From positions 124,001 through 188,000 of the forward strand of contig JADFUC010001620.1 in the NCBI GenBank assembly GCA_019722365.1: 64,000 nt of DNA, written 5' to 3'. Numbering within the stretch: the first letter of the stretch is position 1; each line of letters opens with the position of its first letter. Positions 1 through 13,600 of this stretch are shown here, piece by piece. The notes below the pieces were generated by a model that was not told the origin of the DNA, made no database searches, and saw only the letters and a list, made by a program, of their open reading frames with translations. Source of the stretch: Lithospermum erythrorhizon (taxonomy: Eukaryota; Streptophyta; Magnoliopsida; Boraginales; Boraginaceae). The position numbers and the translations under genes were made by a program.

Positions 1-3000
1 TTTAGAAGAGAGGAATGCTCGAAAAATCAAATAGAAAAGAAAGTTTACACATCAGTGAGATTAATAACAACGGGCTCGCTTGCGACAATCATGAAGTCTA
101 CTTTTTAAGGTTGGGGAAAGCTTATGACAGCACTTAAATCTGTATTTGAAAGATTCGGGACCCGTACGAGAAAGAAAGCTCCGGTTTTTTAGCGGATCGA
201 GATAGATCGAATGATGAAAGAATTTGAAGTTGAGGAAGTGTGGAAGCGCCCGGCGTCATAATTTTCTGGTATGCCGAGAGAGGATACGTGAAAATTGATA
301 ATCGATCTCCAAAACTAGAAGAGAGTGTTGGGTCCACCTTCCACATTACTACAAATGATGATGAGACCGTTAAAGAGGATATGGAAAGGCATTTCATTGG
401 AACTTGAAGAAGGGGTAAAAGCAACGGTTGATGAATTAAAGGAAATCAATTTGGGGACAACGAAGACGCGACTTTATATATCGGCGCTCTTATAGCTGTC
501 GAGGAATTAAAGGAAATTAATTTGGGGCAACCCGAGGGAGAGCGGCTTTATATATCGTGGCTCTTATGGCGTCGGGAAGAGAATATGTTGACTTCTTTAC
601 ATGAGTTTGGAGATGTGTTTGCATGGACATATAAAGAAATGCGGGGATTGGATCAAGGGCAGTTCGCATTTTAGCGTCAAGAATGGCGCGAGGCCGGTCA
701 GTAAGCCTTGAGGAGATTTCGCCCGAGTGGTCCATTCAATCAAAGGCGAAAAATTAAACAAACTCGTTGAGGCGGTTTAAATCAGAAGTAGCATACCCTA
801 CTTGTTGTCTACTTGTAGTCTCGGTGTGAAAAGAACAATGGACAAATTAGAGTGTGTGTGTCGATTTCGGGATCCCAAGCCGTAGTTGTCCCAAGATGAC
901 TTTCAGATTCACGAGCCAGGGAACTAATGATAGATTCAACAAATGGACGTGAAGCATTGTCATTCGAGGATGGTTAACTTGGAATCTGTCCAGTTCGCAT
1001 GGCTCCCAAAATAGAGAGTTTACCGCGCTTCCCGGACTCACAAAGGAATATCTTTCTTCTGAGTTATTGGGTTGAAAATGTTGGTGCTACATATCAAAGG
1101 GCTATGCAAAAGATATTTTATGACATGCTTCACAAATGTTGAGTGTTATGTTGATGATCTTGTAGGTAGAAGTCAAAGGCCGAGTAATCACGTCAGTGAT
1201 CTCATGACATTTGAGCGGCTTGATTTCTCGACTCAAAGCCGAATCCTTTGAAGTGTGTCTTTGGTGTAACCTCGGGTAAGCTCCTAGTTTTCATAGATGG
1301 GCGTCATGGGATTGAAAGTTGAGCGATTCGAAGATAGATGTCGTTTCGGAGTGCGAGGCCATGTGAACTTCAAGCTTACAAGGGAAATTGGGATACGCCC
1401 GGCGATTCATTTCAAATTTAGTTGGTCGATGTCAACCCTTTAGTCGCTTGATGAAGAAAGGGGTTTCATTTGAATGGGATGAGTCATGTAGAAAAGCATT
1501 TGAAAGTATTAAGGCATACCTCATGAGACCACCTATATTGGCTGCACCATTACAAGGAAAGCCATTGATCTTGTATCGTGGCAACCCAAGACATATCGGT
1601 GGGGGCATTACTTGCACAAGAAAATGAAGATGGAAAAGAGAATGCTTTGTACTACGCAGCGGAATGATGGCATAAATGAACTAAAGTATTCTCCTATTGA
1701 GAAGCTTATGCTACATTTTGCGATCGAGGAAAGGCTGAAAACATTACTTTCAGCTCATGCATCCGCTTAATCTCAAGAGCAAATCCGATCAAAGTATGTT
1801 AAGTCGAAACCTATTTTGCTCGATTGTTGCTTGAGATAGTATCTCCCAAAATCAACCGGTTTGAAATCATATATGTACCTCAGAAGGCTGTTAAAGGACA
1901 AGTTCTGGCAGATTTTTTAGCGGATCATCCCATACCAGCTGAATGGGAACTGTCTGATGAATTACCAGATGAAGACGTCATGGTGATCGAAATACTACCG
2001 CCATGGAAGATGTGTACTTTGGCAGTGCGGCACAGCCAAAGAGGAGTTGGAGGCTGGAGTTGTTTTTCATAACACCCGAGCAAGATGATATTAACCATTT
2101 TCGTTCAAGTTAAGTAATAAATGCTCGAAGCAATGTAGCGAGAATATATGACCACAGTATTAGGACTCGAAATTTTTGTGGAAATGAGACTTCGTCTGCA
2201 GTTGAAAGTTTATGGTGACTCGCAACTAATCATCAACCAACTCCTTGGGGATTATGAAGTTAGAAAGCTTAGAGTTAATACCATAATTACAGCCCCATGC
2301 ACTAAAACTCATGGAATCTGATGAAGAATTTTTTATTGAACATGTGCGAATTGTTAAGCAAAACAATTTGACCGGTTTTGGCAATGCGAAACTGCGTTGG
2401 CGATGCAGTAGAAAAGAAATTCATCTCGGTGTACGGGGTAGATTCGCGCCACGATAATTTAGAAGAAAGAAGATGCACATGAGTAGACAATGAAAGATGA
2501 AACCACTTGTAGTCGCTGTAGGGTGATAAGGAAGATTAGCGTGACACTTTGATTGATTACCTTGATATGAGGAAGTTACGATGAAATTTAAAAGAGAAGC
2601 CGATATCGTCGTCGGGCCCTACGTTTTGTCACAATACAAAGACTGCTTTTACTTATAATATCATTTGATGGAGTGTTCTTGATGCACTTGGAAAGAGAAG
2701 AAGGCGTACAAGTCAATGGAGGCTTCGCTCACGGGTTGCTCTAGTGCTTATCAATGCGGCGCGAAACCGTTTCAAATCAAGCGGATGGGATATTGGCCCG
2801 CATGGTGAAAAATTGCATGGAATTGGCTAAAGATGTCGACGCGGTTCGCATGATTTCATTAAACTGACCGCCCGAACAGCTACGCTGACGGTCCTTCATG
2901 GCCTTTTTGATGCATGGGGACTTGGCGTGGTTGGACCGTTGCGAAAAGTTCGGCCGGACATATTTACATACTGAGGCCGACTATTTAAATGGGGAAAAAG

Positions 3001-3820
3001 TGATACCTTTGAAGAAGGTGTACGAAAGAAGAAGTAGGAAAGTTCATTAGAGTAGTCTAAATACTCTTCGGTATGGAGTTCCCCAGGTACATCATGGCGA
3101 TAATGGAAAATAATTCGACAATGAGCGATCGCGAGCCTTTGTGAGGATTCGGGGTTCAAGAAATATCGTTCCTCCATGTACTACCCCCGAGCTAATGGCT
3201 TAGGCTGGAACGCTTGATGAACATTGTGTAATCTTACGAAGAAAGTAGTCAATAAATCAAAAGAGAGATTGTAGCACGAGAGCATGTGGAAAGAAGGCTG
3301 CATTGGGCATATAGAACTACATCGGGACTCTACTTGATCAACTCCCTTGCTTTGGTATATGGTGTAGAGCGGTTCTCACTAGAGTCTCGAGATCCATCGG
3401 CTGAGGATGGTATACAAGAAGGTCTCGCGCTTGAGAGGAGAATGCTCACTGGGTTGGAAGAGTTAGAATCTCGATGAGCGAAGGTTGGATGCTTTCGACA
3501 AAGGTTGGAATATTTACGATCTCGCATCTCGAAGTCATACAATAAAGGTTCGTCAACGATCATTTCAAGTTAAAGATACTGGTGCTTTCTACGTGAGAAG
3601 ACCAATAATTACACCACCGAAGGGAAAGAAATTTGTATCGAATGGGATGGACCATATATGTCAGAAGTGTATACAAATGTCCGGTCGTATCGATAATTCG
3701 ATCAAGATGGTGTTAAAAGTAGGACCTATCAATGGTCTACTGCGAAACTTTACTATCCTTAAGCTCGAAACTCTTGGCCAGCGCGGTATAAAGCGTAATG
3801 CGGCAACCACCCGATGACAT
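1..3820 (+). pseudogene. Tat-type pol remnant: RT, RNase H, integrase
   Basis: Once a polyprotein that copied element RNA into DNA and inserted it. Visible pieces in order: linker with a FAWTYKEM-like stretch (~620-645); RT fingers with a CPKDDF-like block (~885-905); RT palm YVDDL at 1147-1161, with the catalytic aspartates present; connection and RNase H, including a 79-residue open stretch at 1388-1627 (RRFISNLVGRCQPFSRLMKK) and VPQKAVKGQVLADFLADHP in 1824-2072; integrase zinc-binding and core traces at 2640-3280; AYRTT and LVYGVE near 3300-3375; C-terminal RRPIITPPKGKKF and GPING within 3485-3817. Many frameshifts and stops separate these pieces, so it is not functional as read. Longest clean stretches are 60-110 codons. 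Confidence 0.85.
433..575 (+). repeat. 71-bp tandem duplication in the pol linker
   Basis: The segment starting GAATTAAAGGAAAT at 433 recurs at 504. Both copies run through TTTGGGG and CTTTATATATCG to a CTCTTAT block. The period is 71 bp. It repeats the ELKEINLG...LYIS.L peptide just before the RT domain and shifts frame, since 71 is not a multiple of three. Confidence 0.75.
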
Positions 3821-4325
3821 TGCCGCGTGGTTAAAGCGCGACAATGATATTGCATGTGGGTAAACTGCTAGATCCTACCAAAGGAATTATATGTAGTAAA
3901 ACTGTTAAACTCCACTATCGGTCTTATTAGTGGTTAAACTTTAAAAACCCATCGAGTCTGAGATGGTAAATCAACAATTACTCTGGCCCGTAGTATAAAT
4001 TGTGTCGGCGCCCCGCTGAGTAAATTTACCTTTGTTGAACTCGTTTGGCAGTCTAGTGGATAAAATCCTTTGAGAATGCGTGGCGTGGGCATCGAGTTAG
4101 GTCGTCGCAAAATAAATTTGTTGTAAAAGCGGGATAATAAAATATAAATGAGAGAGAAGCGTAAAAATGGAATGAAAGACGAGAATGTAATAACGGAAAA
4201 GATGAAAAGACATATTTCTTATTAGCATGATAAAGTTGTTTGACAAAATAAAATGACATTCAATGTGCTAAATAAAAGAAATTTCTACTAAGCATGAATG
4301 GAGTAAGCGGCGTGAGAAAACAATT
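3821..4325. other. Non-coding spacer between Tat pol and the antisense region
   Basis: Nothing protein-like was recognised on either strand. The base composition is like the flanking element, and it probably is the untranslated region of the Tat element. Confidence 0.4.
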
Positions 4326-6190
4326 TTAAAAATCTTGAATTACTGCATAGCACATACTAAAGTCACATCTTGTCTGTTGAAATGATTTTCTTCCCTCTTC
4401 GCTCATCGACTCACCTTGGCAGGTGAATAAATGTCTTTCAGCCCCGGCTGAGCTTATACGATAGTCGCCAAAATGCTTTCTATCTTTGCTTTCGGCTCTT
4501 GATACAAATGGCTTGTTCATACTTTTCGAGGCGTCCGCCTCCTTGCTTGAATCCACCCGTCTTTATCCCTCACGCGCACAAGTCTAGCTACTTGATCTCA
4601 ATTTTTTTGGACTTCTCCTCGATTAGATTCTTGAAACCCGGCATGGTGGGAACTTTCTTCAAAGATAATATTTAAAACAGCGCTCCTTAGGCAATCTACA
4701 TTGAGTTAAATTTAACTTATGAAATAATGCACTCTTGAAAAAGCCCTTTGCATTGTTTCCTCCAAACATAACAAGACTTGATTGGGTAAAAGAGCGTTTC
4801 ATAAGTGAAAATTAAAGATTAAGCTTCATCCTCCATGGTCGGGGACATCGCGTGAGATTGGTGAAGTTTTCACATAATTTTCCCGGTGGCGTTTGCGAAA
4901 CTTCCACCCCGTATTCTCAATAAGCTAGATCCTTCAAAGATAGATGGTTCGGGCGCCACAAGTGGAAATGATGTTGAGGGTCGCGAAGGATTAGCAGAGG
5001 CCTCGACAAACTTCGAAGGCGAGGTTTACATCACGATTTCGATCTGCAACGTCACTGAAATCACCATCGCAAGACCGTTGATGTTGAAATTAATGAAAGA
5101 GATTAGAGGTTAAAATGTCAAATATATGAAGTAAATATATAGAGAAAATTCTAACTGAACATCCTCAACGACATTTCAAGTCTGATTAGTAGGTAGTAAA
5201 TCTCCCTGTGAGTGGGTCATCGCATTAACAACGGGTTCTTTTGTTCGAATATGCTTAAAGTTGTGGCCATCGTGCTCATCTACCCATCGTATCGAGTAGG
5301 TAAGTTCTCTTTCCAAAAGACATTTGAGGAAGCGATATGGGCGGAGATGAAGGTGTAACGCCACTTTTCGCACATAGCGAAGATCTTTCCATGAATTTCT
5401 AGTCTTGGGGGCAAATTCAAAGGACTCTCGCTAAATTCGTTAGTTGTAAATATTATCCCATTAATTGGAAAAGCGTTCCTTCATATACTTTGCATAAAAT
5501 GCCTCCAGCCGCTTCATAGGCCACAGTAGTACAAAGCTTGGCCCACATGGCTGGAAATGTTGCACTTTTTGATAAGTTCCGGCGATAACGCATAAGAGCC
5601 GCTGTCAAACCCATCATCAGGAATTTTACTGAAGCGAAGATCCATGTAAGTAGCGTTGAGAATGTCTTGTGATATCCGAATTGCCGGGTAAAAATGATGT
5701 GATTATATGGTTCCATGAAAGGTAAGCAATGGTGACCGCAGTGAGAAAACTTCGGCGGAGGCATATAAAAAGATGTATCATGATCATAATTATCCCATTC
5801 TTGACCAAAGTGATAAATTCCTACAGGTTGTAGCTTGTTGCTTGACGCGACCTGATGCAATTTGCGTGCTTTTCAATATCTTATTGATGCTCGCCCGCGC
5901 CGCTATATTTGACCGTGCGGGTGCGCTTTGAGTCTTGAGAAAGCTGGAAAATGGGTATTAAAATAAAGCATCATCCAAGCGCTCACGTAATGAGAACGAT
6001 TCAACTTCGTAAAGTAACTAGGAGTTTCGATCTTGCAAGAATATTCCCAACTTGTTTTCCTACTCCTATAAGCGTACCATTTTGAAGACTCTTAGGGGCG
6101 AATAACGCCGAGAGTGTTGCGGGAAGAACAAACAAGCAACCCGACAAAAAATGAAAAGCGGCCGGATAGACCCTCTGCTAGGTGATTCGA
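4326..6190 (-). pseudogene. Antisense reading region downstream of Tat pol, plant-mobile-domain-like
   Basis: Two open stretches on minus: 5453-5860 (135 codons) and 4326-4556 (76 codons). In the first, FMEPYNHIIFTRQFGY followed by MRYRRNLSK and FPAMWAKLC resembles the plant mobile domain / aminotransferase-like segment of plant mobile-element proteins (recognised from memory, not searched). Between them, minus-strand sequence near 4600-4650 reads as a Lys/Glu-rich stretch (IEEKSKKIE), perhaps coiled coil. Frames are broken as in pol. Antisense extra ORFs between pol and the 3' LTR have been described in the Tat clade (Retand type), which fits the position. It could also be an unrelated fragment inserted backwards. 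Confidence 0.5.
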
Positions 6191-6204
6191 ATGTTGAACA
6201 AACA

Positions 6205-7488
6205 AACATAAGCAACTAGAATATCTACAGGTAGTCCGCGTGGTAGGTCCGGGCTCAGCTTCCTATCAAAGAAATTATACATTATTTACTTCCCGATTAA
6301 TAATATCCTCTTACATTTATTAAATCTCAAATAAAGATCAAATGTAAACCCGGCTTGACCCCGGTATAAGGACCACAGTCAGCCAAAACTATCCGATTAT
6401 TGATATATCATAAGAATATAATTTCTCTACTTAAATCCGATTATTACACAAGATCTCATAATTCCAAATTGAATACCGTTAAAGAAATCATTAAAATGCC
6501 AAAACTAGTAAACAATTTCACAATTTCAACTTTTAACAACATTAGTTATCGAGCAACAACTCACAGAGTGAAAAAGACTACTAAAAGCGTGTTCTAACGG
6601 TAATAAAATGACAAAACTTGACCCCTACCAATTCTCCATTTTGGCCATCATTACTTCTCTACAATGATAGCTCGATCAAATTAATCAGTCAGGCAATCGA
6701 TTCTCCAATTAATTAAACCATTATCATGACCTTTAATTGAAATACAGCTAGTACTCAGCTTACATAACTACCTCAACATAGTCTCCCGATCAACATCAAA
6801 ATCAACATACACTCCCAAAAAACTATATTAAAATCCCCGAACCATCATATTATAACTTAAAGGTGGTTTGTGAAAAATCGACCTCGGCATCCAATAGCAT
6901 TCTGACCCCAATCAACCATAACAGCAACCACACAATCTAAGCCTAGATGATACTTTAATACCATTATATAGTCTTAAACTCCAAGTCAACTCAAAAGAAA
7001 GTCAAATTAACAAACAAAGTATTTATGGCCTAAAATGATGAGATTCGAGAAGATTAAAATCATACATTTGATGAACAAGAGATGGGAAACAAGATTATGA
7101 AGCTAGATTCCACAAGATTTTACCAAGAAAATGAAAAAAAATCAAGGGAATGGGGATGGGGTAGGTTCGGCCACCCTTAGGAGAAAAGAGATGAGATTTT
7201 ATTTTGTGATAAATGATGAAATGGTGATAAGGATGAGGAGATAGTGGTGGTAGGTGGGATATTAGAATGGTTTAAGGCCCCGTTTGGTAAGCGGTGTTAT
7301 ATCTCCACTTTTCGCGTTTAAATTATTATGAAACGGTAAAAATGTAAAAATTTCCGTGACATAAATACAACTCACTAATACTACTCTCGGTATATTGATT
7401 TTAATCCACAAATATTTATACTATCTTCGGATCCAGCAGCAACCGATATATATGTATAATTGATAAACTTGGCGTAACGGGTTATTCC
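6205..7488 (-). repeat. 3' LTR of the minus-strand chromovirus-like element
   Basis: Matches 13620-14892 along its length, for example CTAGAATATCTACAGGTAGT, ATTATTGATATATC, AAAGGTGGTTTGT and GGTGGTAGGTGGGATATTAG. Differences from its sister are mostly 1-6 nt indels. The outer end is blurred (TTATTCCC here against TTATTTCA in the sister). Confidence 0.8.
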
Positions 7489-7699
7489 CGATACACCCAC
7501 CTAATAAAATTCGTCCCTCGAAATTTACTCATCTTACTACATACGTTCCCCGATTCACTTATGCAATATTTTTTAACATCTTATTATCGACTCTTATTCG
7601 TATCATATGAGTTATATCCGTTAACTGGCTTATGCGTTTACCGTCCTACATGGTAATTACATGTTAACACATATTATAGCACAAATTTTCCAAAACTAA

Positions 7700-8990
7700 C
7701 CTTATTCGAAAAGATGCGGATATACGATTTCGACATATTCCTCTCGTTGCGTAGCTGCTCGCTCGTTGGTTTCGCGCGGCTTACCTTTACTAAAGCCCGC
7801 AACTTTATTTACATGACTTCTTTCCCTTCGTCCGAGAATTTTCACGGTTTACTAACTTCATAAAGCCAGGTCCTCTCGAAGTTGATTGGTTGTGACTCCG
7901 GGATATAGAGATTCATAAAGTTATACTTCACCAAACATGTCACATGGAAGACATCATGAATTCTCTCCAGTGCGGAGGCGGCTAAACAAATGAGCCACCC
8001 GGACCGCCTATTCAAAATCTCATCTGGACCGATATATCGTGGACTCAGCTTCTCTCTTCCAGAATCTGAGTACACACTTTCCATGGGATATTCTCAAGAT
8101 ACTTTATCACCAATTTGAGCGTTAAATCGCGTGACGTCTGCGTACGTCTTTTATTACATCTTCACGCCCAACTTTTAAATTTCTTTGTTGTATGATTTAT
8201 CCTTTCAGCTGACGCTTTCATGACTCGAACCGTATATTTTTACACCCATCTGCGTTATGGTAGATCGTTTCTGCCGTGCAAGCGCCTCAAATGGTGCCAT
8301 CTCGATATTAGCATGGAAAGTATTATTATGACTCCGTCTTAGGCATTCGTCGTACGATTTCAGAAAATTTAAACCGCACTTGTGAAGCCAACGGCTTATA
8401 TCCTCGATGTTTGAATTGTCCTCTACGATTACCCGTATTTGTGGATGAAATGATGTACTCAAATTAACCGACCCATCGCTTCTTGAAATCCTTTCCAAAA
8501 TACGGAGGTGAATCAGCATCTCGTCAGCCTTGTCGTTATTGGAACCCGGCAGAAACCTCACGATTTGAAATTATTGTCTGACTTCCTAAATTAGCTGATT
8601 TAGGGACAGTAATAATGATCTTGTGGCAAAAGAAATGAGCCCGACTTGGACGGTCCCCATCACTTTATCGCCCCAAATACCGTCGTTCTTTTCGGCATTC
8701 TCGAGTCCAGAAAACAAAATTAAATCGTGATATGTTCCCGACTCCGCTCTGGAATAGGAAGAGGGGTTGCGGCAACCTATTTGAATGTCCCATGTTAATC
8801 TTCGCTTGTTGTAGTCGGACATTTAGATACAAACTACGGCAATTTCTCTTTCATCTTGGGCCGCTGATAGATTGTTTTAGATACCGATACGTCTTTGTAC
8901 CACCCGAGGATGCATATTATATGGGCGTTATAGGCTTGGTCCAAAATCTCCCTTTTCGACTCCTTTGAGTAAGGCACGAATAATCTACCC
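7700..8990 (-). pseudogene. Integrase and C-terminal region of the minus-strand chromovirus-like element
   Basis: Reading leftwards: zinc-binding and linker part near 8990-8700 (VPYSKE, then MHPR); core with LPIPEWEWEH-like wording broken by frameshift, followed by NAEKNDGIWGDKVM in 8586-8822; STSFHPQ and MAPFEALARQKR in 8205-8561; then SPRYIGPDEIL, HDVFHVTCLVKY and YIPES in 7842-8084, ending in a PHLF-like chromodomain-region tail near 7705. Together these match the integrase plus C-terminal tail of Ty3/gypsy chromoviruses. Several frameshifts break the reading. Confidence 0.8.
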
Positions 8991-10600
8991 GTGCATTATA
9001 AAGAGCTCAGTCCTCTGCTACAAATCCGATCTCTTTCCGGCACTGACTTGCTTGATTATCTTCGTAACCTGCATGCTGCGATTGCCTTCGAGTATTCGAT
9101 CGAAGAACGGTCAGACTCTTTATTTGCGCCCGACGAGCCGCCCGTCGACTCGCACTTTCGAAAATTAACACCGAGTTGCCGTTTCGTTCAATGACTCGTA
9201 ACGCTTACGACTGCGTAATTTAGCGTTAACTTTCGGGATGATACTCGATGGAAACATCATAATTATTTAATAAACTCCGTCGAAATGCTTGTGCACCGAT
9301 TTAAATCTCTTTGCGTCGGCAAGTACTTGAAACTCTTGTGGTCGGTAAAAATCAAACCCGTCGCGCCCGTATAAGTAGTGCCTCGAATCTTAAGTGCAAA
9401 GCCTTGATTACGGTAACTCGAATCATGGAATTAGGACAAATTCTTGCAAAGCGATTTTCAATGTCGCGATGCGTAGACTCTTACGCACCATGTTAGACAA
9501 TGCCGTCCGACCACCCGATGTGAGCGTCATTGTATACACGACATAGCCCTGATAATGTCAAACCGAAAGAGTCAGCTGGCGCGGTAGTCGTCTACTAACT
9601 TTCAAGCTGCATTCGTATTTGTTCGCGATCGCCGACTCGAACAAATGGAACTCCGCTACAATTCGACTGGTCATGGGTGTTGCGATAATCGAGAAGTCTT
9701 GTATAAAATCTCCGATAATATCCTTTAGGCCTAGAAAACTTCTTATTTCGATATGACTTTGTGAATTACCGTTCCCAGTAAATCGCGAACTGACTTTTTG
9801 AGGATCAGCAACATACCCCTCACAGAAATCACGTGGCGTTAAGAAAATCGCTTCCCGACCAAAATTCACACTTAGAAAATTTTTCCTTACAATTCGTTTC
9901 TCATGGGTCCTCTATGATTGTGAATCTTTCTTCGTGTTCTCATAAACTACTAAAATATATCGAAAATGTCATCAATAAAACGCCACAAATTTATCCAAAT
10001 AAGAGCGGAACATACTTATTTGCGGTGCGTCGTCGACCAACGGCGTCACCAAAACTTCGTAGTGCCAATGTCTTGTTCTAAATGCCGACTTCGTCATCGT
10101 CCTCGCTTAATCCTGTTGATGGTAACTGACCTCGAGTCGATCTTAGAAAATACCGGGCATCCGCCGATTGATCAAGCGGTCATCCAATCTGGCGGATATC
10201 GGTGCTTAATTGTTACTTTTTTTGTTGCACATAATCGTCTATGACCTCGGAGATTGTCCTTAGCACGACAAATACCGCTGGGCGCTGAGAGTGAACTACT
10301 TAGTTAGTGAATCCTTTATCAGCAGTGCTTTGCGATTGCGTCTTGGCTCCTTATTACCGGAGCCGTTCTATAAGGTGCCATAGAAATCGGAGTAGTACCG
10401 AGTAATTACATGGGCTTCCTTCTACATGGCGGGGAGAGTGCGACTCTTCGGAAAGCGTCGACATACTCTTTCCTTTGACATGCGCTTTCTCTTGGAATTC
10501 GATGCCATACTTTACTTGTATCAACAATGTGAGCCGAGATAACCCAGCAGCATCCGATCACCAGCGTCTTTGTGGGCAACTAAAGCGAGAAATGAGGCAA
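8991..10600 (-). pseudogene. RT and RNase H of the minus-strand chromovirus-like element
   Basis: The RT catalytic motif FIDDI reads at 9979-9965 on minus, followed by FSKCEFW-like wording near 9870. VDPQKV, EIRSFLGL and FIQDFS(R/I)IATPMT lie in 9558-9869, the hinge to RNase H. RNase H itself (about 9000-9560) is too frameshifted to trace residue by residue. Non-functional as read. Confidence 0.7.
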
Positions 10601-13600
10601 GAGGATAGAATTTTCTATCGCCTAGGAAAAAAAAAATCTTAGATTTTCCAAGACTAGATATTTAATCTTCTTAAGATGACGATCTATCATTGCGTGATGT
10701 CTACGACGATCCGTCAAAGAATAATATCAAAATCATTAATACCGAAATGAAGTAAATACATCTCGAACATTGATTTTTGATAGCAGGGACAATTTCTAAG
10801 TAGTACGTCAATCTTGAGACTTCCCTACGGAGTTAAATTAGAAGTGGTATAGCAAAATTTCTCGAGTTATCTGAATCACATTTGGAAAATTTCGGAGATA
10901 GCGAAGAATGAGTAGCTCGAGAATCAAAAGCAGACTTTCTTTGCGACCCCCGTAGAATTTAGGTACTGTTACCTTCCCAGGAAAATCATGAGCTTACTTG
11001 GCTGGTAACTTCTGATATTTGACCATGACCGGTTCAATGCCGCCACGACTAGTCCCGGCCAGCGTTACTACGCCGACTATTTCAGCTCACGTCGAATTTC
11101 CTCTCTTCTTCATCGACCTCGCGACTTCGCCTTGATAGCACCATGCTCGAGTAGCGGCTGGAAGTAAATGTGCTAAGCAGCGCTTGGCTGCTTTTGTCTC
11201 TAGGGACAATTATGATAATGCCTTTCACAGCGACATCGATAACAGCCGCGGCTACGTTCCGGCGTTCAGCGTTTATGACCGTGCACGCGGCGGAGGCGCT
11301 CGATGTTAGTACGCACTCACCCGATAGCTTACTCTACGAGATCCTCAATAGGCCTAAAAGACTTGGGCACGAGAAAGCGGTAGTCTTCATCGAGAATTAG
11401 TAGCAGAGCCTTCAGGCCGGCGCTACATTTGTAGCAGGCTAGCGGCTGATGGATGTCCACAGAACCCAGGAACTTGATTGACACATTTCATCCTATCTTC
11501 CCTTTTAAAACTAACGTGACTCATTATTTCGGAAATACCATTGCCAGGCATCGTTCAATAATTCATGAAAGTTACATAAGTCTTGAGTGGCCAGTGCGGA
11601 TCTCCCGATTCGTTTCAGATCACGAATGCAGATCCTGTACCACTCACCGCTAGCGTTTACCTCACAGAAGTGAGCGGGCGTAGATCGGCTGAATCTTTTC
11701 GCTTAGTCATTTGTCTTTTCGGTCAGCAGTAGGCTGGATCAACTCTCTTTCTAAAATTGGCACATATGCGCTCACAAGGCCGAAATCTCTCTCGAGATCG
11801 ATTATCGGCCCGATCATTACCACCGGTGTACGTCCCGGCCCATACAGATACATGTACATTTTTTCCACCCAGTCTAGAGGCTCCGCGTATGTCTACGTAG
11901 TGCCGAATGTGGTCCTAAACTCCCATTAACTCAGCCAGGCTCAAATATGCTCTCAGTCTCGAATGAACTTCCCCAATGCACGAATAGGGAATCGGCTCCG
12001 GCGAACTTTTGGCGGGTCCCAGCTTCGAGAAGCAGTCCAAATAACTTGTTCTGAGCTCGAGCCGCCTGCGGCAGTGCTACCCAGTCTTTTCATGCGACAT
12101 TCTGCAGGAATCTGTGGTCCCGTGCCCAGGCACAAATCGAGCACTTTCTGATCACATCCACATTTTGCATCTGGCTCTCGCGAGGCTCCCTCTCGTCACG
12201 CCTCTTTGCGGCGCCCAAGCGAAGCAGACTACGTGGTAGCATCACCGGTAGTACAATCTAACAAGAGAAGGCAAAGATTAGGCTCGGCTAGAAGACTCGA
12301 AATATAGCCAAGCTTCCAGCAACTATAAACTGGGCACGTAACCCTTGCACTGAGCGCCGCCAAGACCACAGACATGCTCACGATACCAAAATTATAACGG
12401 CCAGTCGGTCGCGCGAGTTAAGATCGTAACCAGCGCATGCTGTGAGTCGCTTGTCGATGGATAACAACATAAAAACTTCGTTTTGATATTAATAATAAAA
12501 TCTTTCTTTTCAATTAAATCGCGGTGAGTAGCAATAGCATTACAAAATAACATGTCAGCAACACAAACATACGTCAAATAAAATATCTGACCAATAGAAC
12601 TGACTTAGTCTCAACGATACATCGTAATAATAGTATGGTCGCGCGACCCGTAATATACAATATAAAAGTCTTGAAACATATGAGAGGAAAAGATATTAGA
12701 AAAACTGGCGAGAACTTTCTATGCCGCGCGCGCCGCTACGATCTTAATCCGCGATGCATCGGCGTGGCTCTGGCTGACCTCGACGATCTCCACAGAGCAC
12801 AGTCATAAAAGCGCCCGCCCAAAGAGAATAGGGAGTAAAATTTGTGAAGCTTAGTGAATACAAATACATGATAGTCTGACCACATATAATCATAATTATA
12901 TATAAGAAACATATATATAACATTAAGCAGACACTGAGAACATTTACTTTCTCGATTAAGCGATATATAACATTAATATTCTTCACCCAGGATCGATAAA
13001 CGCTCGGCGTATATTACGTAACCGTCGGCGTCGCGTGATCAATATTCATTCAAATGAGCAATCTAATGATAAAGGTTAGTCGTGAAATGTCTGTGTCAAG
13101 CACTCGTCCAGCGCGTCACTCTGATCGTGGCGTCCGCTTTGATATCACCTTAGTCGCTTTAGCAAATATATATATACATGTGATCGCTCCCCGGCCGAGG
13201 CTGCTCGCCGATATGCATATCGCGCGAACCTCGAGATCGTACCGGGGCTACTTTCATTTCGATATGCATATCCGCAGCGAACTACTCGATTAGAAATTTC
13301 TTACATTTCCGATGTATATATCATAGCATCATTCCGCTGAATAAACGCAAGGGATACCGCGTCCACATACAGCGATACCGACCCGCAGCGCGACCTGTCG
13401 CTTGTAATGGCATTTAGATATGTCATGACAACTACCGCGTATAATGCAGCTTGACTACCCGCAATCTACGCCAACATCGATCTCGATATGACAATCTCCA
13501 TGCGTAATCACGATAACTTTCGAAGATACATACGATATAGTCACATAACAAACACATCACGAATATATAACCAAAATATATATGAAAGGTTACGTCGTGA

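Larger units (their letters stand above)
1..6190 (+). mobile_element. Tat-clade Ty3/gypsy LTR retrotransposon, 3' part, decayed
   Basis: Order seen on +: pre-RT linker, RT, RNase H, integrase, then a region whose reading sense switches to minus (4326-6190). RT before integrase places it in Ty3/gypsy. The linker wording around 433-660 (INLG..., FAWTYKEM) and the C-terminal GPING motif are those of plant Tat elements. Gag, protease and the 5' LTR lie outside the window to the left. The right border is unclear because a chromovirus-like element starts near 6200. The tandem array at 15409-15726 could be this element's displaced 3' untranslated region. Clade assignment is from memory of the family. 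Confidence 0.7.

Noticed and set aside
12744..12986. 80-codon minus ORF with hydrophobic start
   Set aside because: Arises from a TATATA-rich stretch in the unreadable gag interval; no recognised family.
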